The notes below the pieces were generated by a model. That model was not told the origin of the DNA. It saw only the letters and a program-made list of their open reading frames with translations, and did not search any database. Below, one piece after another: positions 1 through 9,100 of a stretch of 64,000 nucleotides of DNA. Positions within the stretch are counted from its first letter, which is position 1. Each line of letters begins with the position of its first letter. A program made the translations under genes and the position numbers. Origin of the DNA: Candidatus Defluviilinea proxima (GTDB lineage Bacteria > Chloroflexota > Anaerolineae > Anaerolineales > Villigracilaceae); NCBI GenBank assembly GCA_016721115.1, contig JADKIW010000001.1, forward strand, positions 2,557,501-2,621,500, written 5' to 3'.

Positions 1-1
1 C

Positions 2-1111
2 TTTACATCTGACCCACAGGAAACCAAAATTGCCTTACGAACCTGGTCTGCAAATAGCTTGTTCACTCTAGTGAGTAAGCTTGTCTGGCGTATTCAGAAG
101 CTTTTTGGTATTCCATATTTGAATTTCTTTTCTAATTATCGCTTTTATGATGCGGCTTTGCAAAATTTGAAAGACGTAGATGTTATCTATGAGCGCAATG
201 GTTTGTATAACTATGGGCTTGCAATGGCTAGCAAGCGTCTCAAATTGTCGTATGTGATCTTCTTTGAAGCAGACCAGATCATGGAGCTTGATATCATGAA
301 TAAGCCTATTACAGGCTTGCTTCGTTGGCGCGCAAATCAAATACTTCGCTATAACCTAAATACAGCAGATTGTGTTATTTGTGTTACAGATGCAGGTAAA
401 CGCCACCTTGTCGCAAAGTGGAATATTCCTGCGAAAAAGATAGTTGTCTTCCCTAATGCTGTGCATGTGGATCGTTTTAAGCCAGATGTAGATGCACGTG
501 GTCAAATACGTCAATCGCTTGGAATGAAAGATGAGCCGATGGTTATGTTTGTCGGAAATTTTTTCCATTGGCATGATGTAACCACTTTATTAAAGGCTTT
601 TGCGTCTACGTTGAAAACTTGTCCGGATGCACGTCTTGTTTTGGTTGGAGATGGCGAGCATAAGGCAGAAATGATGAAATTTGCTTCGGATATTGGGCTC
701 GACCATGCTGTTAAATTTACTGGCATTGTTCCGCATGCTGAAGTTCCACGCTATATTGCATCTGCAGATATAGCTGTTGTACCTTACCCACCCATGCAAC
801 AGGAGATGTGGCTTTCTCCGTTGAAGCTTTTTGAGTATATGTCCTCTGGTAAGGCTGTGGTTGCATCAGCGGTTGGTCAGATCGTGGATGTGCTTCAAGA
901 TGGTAAGAATGGATTGCTTGTTTCACCGGGGGATGCTGTAGCCATGTCATCTGCACTTATTAAGTTGATCCAGGATCCTAACCTGCGCTTAAAACTGGGA
1001 ACACAGGCACGTGAGGATGCTGTTCAGAAATTTTCCTGGGAAAGTTACCTCACGCGACTTGAACGGATATTCAATGCGATCATTGCACGTCAACCTGTAG
1101 ACACAATTTAA
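2..1111 (+). CDS. Glycosyltransferase family 4, 5' end cut by window edge
   Basis: GT-B fold glycosyltransferase (GT4) that would move a sugar from a nucleotide donor to a growing surface glycan at the cytoplasmic face. The frame is open from base 2 with no stop, so the gene starts upstream of the window; the TTG at 59 is only an internal candidate. What is present is 369 residues. The C-terminal donor-binding half is complete: the VFPNAV linker, the MVMFVGNFF strand that opens the second Rossmann domain, LVGDGEHK, and a LSPLKLFEYMSSGKAVV segment in the usual nucleotide-sugar loop. Part of the N-terminal acceptor domain is missing. A 30-base gap leads into the next glycosyltransferase, so it is probably co-transcribed with it. 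Family is clear; substrate is unknown. Confidence 0.88.
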   Translation, partial: FTSDPQETKIALRTWSANSLFTLVSKLVWRIQKLFGIPYLNFFSNYRFYDAALQNLKDVDVIYERNGLYNYGLAMASKRLKLSYVIFFEADQIMELDIMNKPITGLLRWRANQILRYNLNTADCVICVTDAGKRHLVAKWNIPAKKIVVFPNAVHVDRFKPDVDARGQIRQSLGMKDEPMVMFVGNFFHWHDVTTLLKAFASTLKTCPDARLVLVGDGEHKAEMMKFASDIGLDHAVKFTGIVPHAEVPRYIASADIAVVPYPPMQQEMWLSPLKLFEYMSSGKAVVASAVGQIVDVLQDGKNGLLVSPGDAVAMSSALIKLIQDPNLRLKLGTQAREDAVQKFSWESYLTRLERIFNAIIARQPVDTI

Positions 1112-1141
1112 CGCGTCAAAACATTACATCAACCTGATTCT

Positions 1142-2359
1142 ATGCCCAAACAGAAGCCTGTCGTTAGCATTATCATCCCTAATTACAATCATGCTCAATA
1201 CATAAGTGATGCGATTAATAGCGTCTTGAACCAGACCTACCCCGATTACGAAGTGATCGTTGTAGATGATGGCTCAAAAGATAATAGCCGTGAAGTGATC
1301 GATGCGTACGGCGGCAAAATCCGTGCTATTTACCAGCAAAACCAAGGGCTTTCCGCCGCACGTAATACCGGTATTACTGCCGCACAGGGCGATTACATTG
1401 GTGTACTCGATGCAGACGATATGTACGAGCCAGAATTCATCAGTACGCTTGTTTCGCTACTGGAAAGTCAACCTGATGCTGATGGTGTTTACTGTGGTTA
1501 TCGCTTTGTGGATCATTTGAATAATCCATTGCCTCAGGTTGAAGCACGAGAGGTTGCACCCGAAAAGTTGTATGGGGCGCTTGTGGACGGAAACTTTCTC
1601 GTTCCCGAATCGATTTTTGTTCGTAAATATTGTTACGAAAAAGTGGGCCTATTCGATACTTCACTGCGTGCTCTGGAAGACCTTGATATGTGGCTTCGGA
1701 TCACGAGCCAATTCAGGGTTACTCATACAACGAAAATTCTGACAAGGCATCGTATTTTACCGGGCAGTATGTCTACCGATCCAACACGGCAATTCCAAAA
1801 TCGCTTGAAGGTTATCGAAAAGCATTTTGGGGCTGAACCAATTTCCAGTGAGGCGTGGAGCGAGGCGCAAAGAAGGGCATATGGACGTGCGTACCTTGTG
1901 TCTGCTGTTGAGTATCTTCAAGCGCACAATGAAGATCGTGCATTTGAATGTATATGTTCAATGGTTGCAATTTCCCCAAATCTAGTAGCCAATGTTGAAA
2001 CATTTTACGAGTTGGTATGTGGGGATCAGCCAAAAGGCTATCGTGGCGAATTTTCTTCAGTCGATTTAGAAAAAAGTTCCCAGACAGTTTTCCGCCTTTT
2101 AGTAAGGCTATCCCAAGTTCCTGAACTGCATGAATTTATGCATTTAAAGCAAATAGCTTACGCCAATGCCTATTATGCATCGGGTTTGATTGCATATGGA
2201 CAAGGGAAAACGAATGCCGCACGTAATTTCTTTTTGATGGCCGTAAAATATCGCCCTCAACTTCTTTTGGATCGAACGCTGACTGGGTTTTTATTACGAT
2301 CCCTCATTGGAACAAAATTGATTCGTTCGATGAAAAAGTTTTTAGGAAGATCTAATTAA
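1142..2359 (+). CDS. Glycosyltransferase family 2 with long C-terminal extension
   Basis: GT-A fold, inverting GT2 enzyme of 405 residues. The N-terminal 230 residues carry the family signature: VSIIIPNYNHAQYI at residues 8-21, the VVDDGSKDNS donor-binding strand, and the metal-binding DADD motif at residues 90-93. Residues about 240-405 form an alpha-helical extension (YGRAYLVSAVEYLQ, YANAYYASGLIAYGQG, AARNFFLMAVKY) that resembles tetratricopeptide-like helix pairs and may bind protein partners; that reading is inference. The TAA stop shares one base with the ATG of the next gene (TAATG), implying translational coupling. The donor and acceptor cannot be read from sequence. Confidence 0.9.
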   Translation: MPKQKPVVSIIIPNYNHAQYISDAINSVLNQTYPDYEVIVVDDGSKDNSREVIDAYGGKIRAIYQQNQGLSAARNTGITAAQGDYIGVLDADDMYEPEFISTLVSLLESQPDADGVYCGYRFVDHLNNPLPQVEAREVAPEKLYGALVDGNFLVPESIFVRKYCYEKVGLFDTSLRALEDLDMWLRITSQFRVTHTTKILTRHRILPGSMSTDPTRQFQNRLKVIEKHFGAEPISSEAWSEAQRRAYGRAYLVSAVEYLQAHNEDRAFECICSMVAISPNLVANVETFYELVCGDQPKGYRGEFSSVDLEKSSQTVFRLLVRLSQVPELHEFMHLKQIAYANAYYASGLIAYGQGKTNAARNFFLMAVKYRPQLLLDRTLTGFLLRSLIGTKLIRSMKKFLGRSN

Positions 2360-3627
2360 TGCGGATTTTATTTGTATCCAGCCAATACCCGCCATATGAA
2401 TTAGGTGGTTATGAACAACTCTGTCATGAAGTGACGACTGACCTGTTAACGCGCGGGCATGATGTTAGAGTTCTAACCAGCAGATATGGAATACATTCAG
2501 AGGACGAGATCCATGTAGGAAATGTGACACGTTCCCTGCATCTGATGGCTGACATTCATTATTACAAGCCTCTTGATTTCTTTTTGAAGCTTCCTTCGCA
2601 GGAAAAGAAAAATCTTGCGGAACTGAAACAGGTAATTGACCAATTTAAGCCTGATATTGTCATGTTTTGGGGGATGTTCGGAATGTCGCATACTTTGCCT
2701 TACTGGGCAGAAAAATGGATGCCCGGGCGTACGACATATTATATGGCTTCCTACTGGCCGATTGATGAAGATCTTCATATGGCTTATTGGATGTCATCCG
2801 CAAATCGATGGGTAACCGAACAACTCAAGCAGGTTCTTCGGACTTTTGCTCTGGCTCGTCTGAAACGGACTGGATATCCGCCCAAATTACAATTTGAGAA
2901 TGTGATCTGTTGTAGCTCATATGTTAGAGATCGACTTGTGGATGACGGTATATTCCCATCGAGTGCCTACGTAGTTTATGCGGGTGCAGATCCTGCACCA
3001 TTTCAAAATCAGAGATCAAAAAAAGAATTTGCATCAGAATCAACGATCCGCCTACTTTATTTTGGAAGATTAGTGCCTGATAAAGGCGTGCATACTGCAA
3101 TTGAAGCCATTGGCTTGCTCAAGAAAAATGGACTTGCAGACCAGGTTGAGTTAACGATCCTTGGCGATGGTCATCCAGATTATAAGAACTTGTTGCATCG
3201 TCGAGTTGAAGAATTGGGTATTGCAGATCATGTTCACTTTTCCGGTAAAGTTGCCCGCGAGGATATTCCTGAAAAATTGAGTCACTTTGATGTGTTTCTG
3301 TTTACTTCCATCTGGCCCGAACCATTTGGCCGTACTATTGTGGAAGCGATGATGGCCGGACTGGTGGTTATTGGCTCTGATGTAGGCGGAAGCCGTGAAA
3401 TATTCCAGCATTATGATAAAGAGATGTTATTCCAGCCCGAAGATGCGCAAGGCCTGGCAGACAGGATTATTCGCATCATTTCTGACTCTGGGCTGGGGCA
3501 ACGCTTAATTGATTCTGGCCGACGTTTGGCTTTTGAACGCTTCACGATCCATCAAATGACGAATGGTATTGAAAAATTTCTTATAGATGTATCCAAGCAT
3601 GCAGATGTGTCGGAAAGCGCTCAATGA
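2359..3627 (+). CDS. Glycosyltransferase family 4 (paralogue of the next gene)
   Basis: 422-residue GT-B glycosyltransferase. The N-terminus (SSQYPPYELGGYEQLCHEV) gives the Gly-rich first loop of GT4 enzymes. The C-terminal domain has LLYFGRLVPDKGVHTAIEA, ILGDGHPDY and the E-x7-E motif PEPFGRTIVEAM with Glu321 and Glu329, the usual donor-phosphate and ribose contacts. The start is the ATG overlapping the previous TAA by one base; the 3' end overlaps the next gene by four bases. It is clearly paralogous to the following gene (YPP..GGYEQ, MFWGMF/LIWGMW, SIWPEPFGR), so a tandem duplication probably made the pair. Acts in the cytoplasm or at the inner face of the membrane; substrate unknown. Confidence 0.92.
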   Translation: MRILFVSSQYPPYELGGYEQLCHEVTTDLLTRGHDVRVLTSRYGIHSEDEIHVGNVTRSLHLMADIHYYKPLDFFLKLPSQEKKNLAELKQVIDQFKPDIVMFWGMFGMSHTLPYWAEKWMPGRTTYYMASYWPIDEDLHMAYWMSSANRWVTEQLKQVLRTFALARLKRTGYPPKLQFENVICCSSYVRDRLVDDGIFPSSAYVVYAGADPAPFQNQRSKKEFASESTIRLLYFGRLVPDKGVHTAIEAIGLLKKNGLADQVELTILGDGHPDYKNLLHRRVEELGIADHVHFSGKVAREDIPEKLSHFDVFLFTSIWPEPFGRTIVEAMMAGLVVIGSDVGGSREIFQHYDKEMLFQPEDAQGLADRIIRIISDSGLGQRLIDSGRRLAFERFTIHQMTNGIEKFLIDVSKHADVSESAQ

Positions 3628-4850
3628 AAATTTTATTTCTTACGAACTTTTATCCTCCTGCCAGTCGTGGAGGATATGAACAGTGGTGTCAGGAAGTTGC
3701 TGATGGTTTAACAAAACGCGGGCACGATATCCTTGTCCTTGCCAGTAGCCATGGAAAGAGCACCGTGCAAGATGATCCAATTTGGGTTCGACGCGAACTC
3801 TATTTGGAAATGGAATTTGCATCGCTTCAAAATGCCCTCCATTTTTTTACCGCCCGAAAGAAACGAGAAAATGAAAACCTGGTCTTACTTCGAAAGACCA
3901 TAGCGGACTATAAACCTGATATTGTCTTAATTTGGGGGATGTGGAATCTTTCACGTTCCCTATCCGCCCTGGCTGAAGCAATGATGCCTGGGCGGGTTGC
4001 TTATTATGTGGGTGATTACTGGCCTACTCTGCCTGACCAGTTCGAGAATTACTGGAATGCCTCGCCGCGTAATTTCATCACAGGGCTCCCAAAACTCTTG
4101 CTGAAGCCTATTGCTCAGCAAATACTGGCGCGCGAGAAAAGACCAGTTTTGAAATTAGAGCATGTTATGTTCCCATCTACATTTATGATGGAAGAATTTA
4201 AACGAAAAGGGATTTCTCCTCGAAATGTAAAGATCGTGCACGGTGGAATTGATACAAGGCCCTATCTCGATGGGCTTGTTACGCATCACAAACACTTATC
4301 CTTGTTATATATTGGACGCCTTACGCACGAAAAAGGGGTTCATACCACGATCGAGTCGTTGGGGCAGCTTGTGCATGAACATAATATTAAAGACCTGACT
4401 CTGACTATAGTTGGAGATGGCGAATCTGACTATATGAATCACCTGCACCAACTTGTCGAAGATAAAAGGCTCGTCTCTTTCGTAAACTTTCTACCTGTTC
4501 AGCCTAAGGATGCTTTACCAGTCCTCTATCGTGCTGCCGATGTATTTTTATTCACGTCCATTTGGCCTGAGCCATTTGGAAGGGTCATTGTTGAAGCAAT
4601 GGCATCGGGAGTAGCCGTGATTGGGACAAGTGTTGGAGGGGCATCAGAGATCCTTGTGGACGGTGATAATGCTCTGGTGTTTTCTCCCGATAATCCATCA
4701 AGCCTGACACAACAAGTGATGCGGTTGATCGAAACGCCTGCTTTACGTGAACAGTTGATTGCGTCTGCTCGAGAAACGGCTGTAAATAAATTCGATATTC
4801 AGCGTATGACGGCAGAGATCGAATCATACCTGCAAACGATGATCAAATGA
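3624..4850 (+). CDS. Glycosyltransferase family 4 (tandem paralogue)
   Basis: 408-residue GT4 enzyme. N-terminal TNFYPPASRGGYEQWCQEV and C-terminal LLYIGRLTHEKGVHTTIES, IVGDGESDY and PEPFGRVIVEAMASG (Glu316 and Glu324 of the E-x7-E motif) are all intact. The ATG lies in an ATGA overlap with the upstream gene, and its own stop lies in an ATGA overlap with the downstream one, so three glycosyltransferases are translationally coupled. Similarity to the preceding protein runs through both domains; the two enzymes may add successive like sugars or have diverged in acceptor. No membrane segment is visible. Confidence 0.92.
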   Translation: MKILFLTNFYPPASRGGYEQWCQEVADGLTKRGHDILVLASSHGKSTVQDDPIWVRRELYLEMEFASLQNALHFFTARKKRENENLVLLRKTIADYKPDIVLIWGMWNLSRSLSALAEAMMPGRVAYYVGDYWPTLPDQFENYWNASPRNFITGLPKLLLKPIAQQILAREKRPVLKLEHVMFPSTFMMEEFKRKGISPRNVKIVHGGIDTRPYLDGLVTHHKHLSLLYIGRLTHEKGVHTTIESLGQLVHEHNIKDLTLTIVGDGESDYMNHLHQLVEDKRLVSFVNFLPVQPKDALPVLYRAADVFLFTSIWPEPFGRVIVEAMASGVAVIGTSVGGASEILVDGDNALVFSPDNPSSLTQQVMRLIETPALREQLIASARETAVNKFDIQRMTAEIESYLQTMIK

Positions 4851-6028
4851 AAATCCTTTTTCTTTCGCGCTGGTTCCCGTGGCCTATGAATAACGGCTCA
4901 AAGATTCGCATCTATAACCTGTTGCGTGGATTGAGTCAGCATCACGATGTGACATTGCTTAGTTTTGCAGACCAGCCTGAAGTGAGTCCCGATGCGCCTG
5001 AGGTAAGAGAGATCTGTTCGGATGTTAGGGTCGTCCCTTGGCGAGAGTTCAATCCCAGCACTTTGGGTGCACGTCTTGCCATCTTAAATTTGAAACCGCG
5101 CTCTGTGGTGGATACTTTCTCAGTTGATATGGCAAATGCCATCACTGAAACCTTGAACAAACAACAGTATGATCTTGTGATTGCATCACAGTTGCAGATG
5201 GCGGCATATTATCCATATTTCCAAAATCTTCCCGCCTTGTTCGAAGAGATAGAGATTGGTTTGTTCCATGATCAAGCATTTTCTGCGGATGGAAAGATAC
5301 GCTTCAGACATGCTTTGACCTGGTTTAAGCTTCGCATGTACCTTTCCCGTCTCCTTGACTCTTTTCAGGCATGCACGGTGGCTTCCGCACAGGAACAGCA
5401 GTTGATTTTGCAAAGTTTTCCCAGTTACAAGAAGATGGTCAAAATCATCCCTAACTGTTTGAATGTGGATGAGTATAAAAATATTAATGTAGAGAAAAAA
5501 TCAAATACTTTAATTTTTTCTGGACCGTTTAAATATAAGGCAAACTATGATGCCATGCTTTGGTTTGTAGGTGAAGTATTTCCATTGGTCCTTGAAAAGA
5601 AGCCAGATACCCAACTGATTATTACAGGTGACCATGCCAATTTACCGTTGCCGTCATTAAGGAACATAACTCTTGCTGGTTATGTGGATGATATTAAGGC
5701 ACGTATAGCTTCATCCACGATAAGCATTGCCCCACTTTTAAGTGGAGGGGGAACGCGCCTGAAAATATTAGAAGCAATGGCGTTAGGTACATCTGTAGTA
5801 GCTACTTCTAAAGGTGCAGAGGGTCTGGACGCTCGGACCGAAGAACACCTCGTAATTGCAGACTCTGCCGATACATTTGCAAGTTCTATCCTACAGTTAT
5901 TCCAGGAAACGGATTTACGTCAGAAACTTGTGGAAAATTCCCAAAAATTGGTTTACGAAAAATACGACTGGGGGGGAGTTATGCCTACTTTTCTAGAATT
6001 ATTGGAGAAAAGTATTAGAAAAAATTGA
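4847..6028 (+). CDS. Glycosyltransferase family 4, exosortase-type sugar transferase subgroup
   Basis: 393 residues. The opening FLSRWFPWPMNNGSKIRIYNLLRGL is the pattern of GT4 sugar transferases often found in exopolysaccharide clusters (PFPP.x.GxkiRxYhLLxxL). The C-terminal domain has LIFSGPFKYKANYDAM (binding of the donor base), YVDDIKARIASSTISIAPLLSGGGTRLKILEAMALG, and a final KYDWGGVMPTFLELLE helix. The start is in an ATGA overlap with the preceding gene. It is the last gene of the first glycosyltransferase run; 87 AT-rich bases separate it from a large secreted protein. Acceptor unknown. Confidence 0.9.
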   Translation: MKILFLSRWFPWPMNNGSKIRIYNLLRGLSQHHDVTLLSFADQPEVSPDAPEVREICSDVRVVPWREFNPSTLGARLAILNLKPRSVVDTFSVDMANAITETLNKQQYDLVIASQLQMAAYYPYFQNLPALFEEIEIGLFHDQAFSADGKIRFRHALTWFKLRMYLSRLLDSFQACTVASAQEQQLILQSFPSYKKMVKIIPNCLNVDEYKNINVEKKSNTLIFSGPFKYKANYDAMLWFVGEVFPLVLEKKPDTQLIITGDHANLPLPSLRNITLAGYVDDIKARIASSTISIAPLLSGGGTRLKILEAMALGTSVVATSKGAEGLDARTEEHLVIADSADTFASSILQLFQETDLRQKLVENSQKLVYEKYDWGGVMPTFLELLEKSIRKN

Positions 6029-6115
6029 CCTTACATTTTTGTTACTTTTTTCGATCAAATTCGTCTTGTACTGAGTTTTTACATACCTTTTTATTTATTA
6101 TTACATTGGAGCTTT

Positions 6116-9100
6116 ATGAACACTAGGAAAAACATCGTTCTAACGGCAATTCTTCTCTTTATGTTGGTTTTCTCTCAGTTCAACACAACGCAGTCTGTAT
6201 ATGCTGCGTGTAGCGGTGTGGTTTATGTAAGTGCCAACTCAAGTATCGCTAACCCCGATGGTTGTAGTTGGGGGACTGCGTTTTCAAAACTACAAGATGC
6301 TTTAGCGATTTCAGTAGCCGGTGACGAAATTTGGGTTGCGGCGGGAACATATTACCCTGATGAGGGTACTGGTCAATCTAATGATAATCGCAATAGTACC
6401 TTTCTACTTAAGAACGGCGTTGCTGTATACGGTGGTTTTACTGGGACTGAAACTACAAGAAGCCAACGTAACTCTTCTGTCAATGTGACCGTTTTGAGTG
6501 GTGATATTGGTGCAGTTGGTGTGATGTCAGATAATACCTATCAAGTTGTAAATGTTGTTGGAAACCTTTCTGATACCTATATTTTGGATGGTTTCACCAT
6601 TAAGTCTGGCAATTCAAATGGCAGTTCTGGTCATGGTGGTGGTATTTATATTCAAAATGCAAGCCCTGCTTTTAGTAACTTGATAATTACCAATAACCTG
6701 GCTAGTGCAAATGGTGCTGGTGTTTATGTAACTTCTTTGGGTAGTGTTCGCTCATCGTATAGCAGTCCATCGTTTTCAAATGTAGTGATTAGCAACAATT
6801 CGGCCGCACGAGGCGGTGGCCTGTACACACAAAACAGCAATCCTGCGCTCAATAATGTTTCATTCATAGGGAATACTGCTACAAGTGGGGCGGGCGGCGG
6901 TATGAATAACCAAGTGTTGAATGGAGCAACAGATGAATATAGCATTCCACTTTTGAGCAACGTTACTTTTAGTGGGAACGTTGCAAAAGGGGGAGCGGGT
7001 CTTTTCAATAATCGTAGCCATCCGGTCTTAACAAATGTTACTTTTAGTGGAAATACCGCCTCTGTTCGTGGTGGGGCAATTCTCAACGAAGGTGCAAGCC
7101 CGATTTTGCAAAACATTACCATCACCGGCAACTCGGCTCCAGCCGGTGCGGGAGGTTCGATCCGTAATGTGCAGAGTTCGTCGGGTTTTGTGAGCAACCC
7201 TCAGATTTACAGCAGTATCTTATGGAACAATGGTCCTGATGAAATTACAACAGATGGAACTGGAACCATAACTGTTGTGGATAGCATTGTGCAAGGTGGA
7301 TATGCTGGTGTCAATGTAATGACATCTGACCCATTACTGGTTCCGCTTGCCAACAACAATGGTTTTACACAAACCCATGCTTTGATGGCTGGTAGCCCTG
7401 CTATTGATGCTGGTGGCGTCAACGCTGCCTGTTCGTCCACAGATCAGCGCGGCATTGTGCGCCCACAGGGAAATGCCTGTGATGTTGGTGCATATGAGTA
7501 TGAAGGTGTTTCAGGCCCAATAGCCACTTTTACACCAACTTTGGTGCCTACAGCTACATTTACGACTACAGTGACACCTGTAGTAACAAATACTCCGGTA
7601 ACTCCCGTAAGTTCACCGACGCAGACATCAGAAATCCCTACTGCCACTGATACTCCTGTGGTGGCGCCAACATCTACCGCGACCTTTACCTCAACTCCTG
7701 TAGTAACGTCAACTTTTACGACAACATCTACGTCAGTTCCTATAGTGACAAGTACACCGCCTGGCACACCAACTGTTTATCGCGTTGCAACAACTGGGTC
7801 TAGCAGTCCTTCCTGCGGTACCAATTGGGCAACTCCGTGCGATTTGCAGTATGCATTGAATACTCTTGCCGGTCCGAATAGCGAGTTGTGGGTCAAACAA
7901 GGTGTATATCTACCCGGTAGTGATCGTTCGTCAACATTTCAATTGAAAAATGGCGTTGCTGTTTACGGTGGCTTTACAGGCTTGGAAACCTTGCGCGTTC
8001 AACGCAATGCAGACCCGTCAACGAACAATACTGTTTTGAGCGGTGATATTGGGACATCTGGCGTTATTGCTGATAATGTTTACTCTGTTGTGACGGTTTC
8101 TGGGATTCTTTCGCACACATTTGTTTTAGATGGCTTTACTATTACTGGGGGAAACTCGAACGGAGGTGCTGGACATGGTGGCGGCATCTTTATCCAAGAT
8201 AGCAGTCCATCTCTTACGAATCTGATCGTGGCGAATAACTCAGCTAGTGCGAATGGCGGCGGCATATACGTATTGTCGCTGGCCAGCCAACGTGTAAACT
8301 ATAGTAGTCCTAACTTGACGAATGTGATAATCCGTAATAACACGTCAGCACGTGGCGGTGGACTCTATACTCAAAACGGAAGTCCGGTCCTGACCAATGT
8401 CACCATTAGCGGAAATATTGCTACAGGTGGAGCCGGAGGTGGTATCAATAATCAGGTTTTGAATGAAACTGTTGATGAATACAGTATTCCCATTCTCAAT
8501 AATGTTACCTTCAGCGGAAATACTGCTAACGGTGGTGGTGGACTGTTTAACAACAATAGTAATCCCTTGTTAACTAACGTTACCTTTAGTGGGAACGTTG
8601 CCAATATCCGTGGTGGAGCAATGTTGAATGAAGGTGGTAGTCCTATTCTAAGAAATGTCACGATCACGGGTAACATAGCTCCTGTAGGCATGGGCGGATC
8701 TTTCCGCAATATTGTGAATGCAACCGGTAAGCCCAGTTCCCCTGTACTTTATAACAGCATTATTTGGGGTAATGGGACTGAGGAAATTACTGGTGATGGT
8801 ACAGGCAATATTTCCATTATGGATAGTGTTGTAATGGGAGGTTGCCCTGTTGGGGGAACATGTATACATGTAATAGACACAAATCCGTTGCTTGCTTCCT
8901 TGGCGAATAATGGCGGTTTTACCCAAACACATATGATTACCGTCGGTAGTCCTGCGATTGATGCAGGTGGAGTAAATAGTGCCTGCGCAACGACCGATCA
9001 ACGCGGTGTGGTACGTCCACAGGGGAGCGCATGTGATATTGGGTCATATGAATATAATGAGATTCTTCCCTCCACATCGACGCCTGTGCCAACATATACG

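Noticed and set aside
6724..7197. Reverse-strand open frame of 157 codons
   Set aside because: Lies wholly inside the beta-helix coding region, where repeated + strand rungs create long antisense frames; no family resemblance.
7444..7767. Reverse-strand open frame of 107 codons opposite linker 1
   Set aside because: Same cause: complement of Thr-rich codons; the + strand gene is continuous here with signal peptide and domains.
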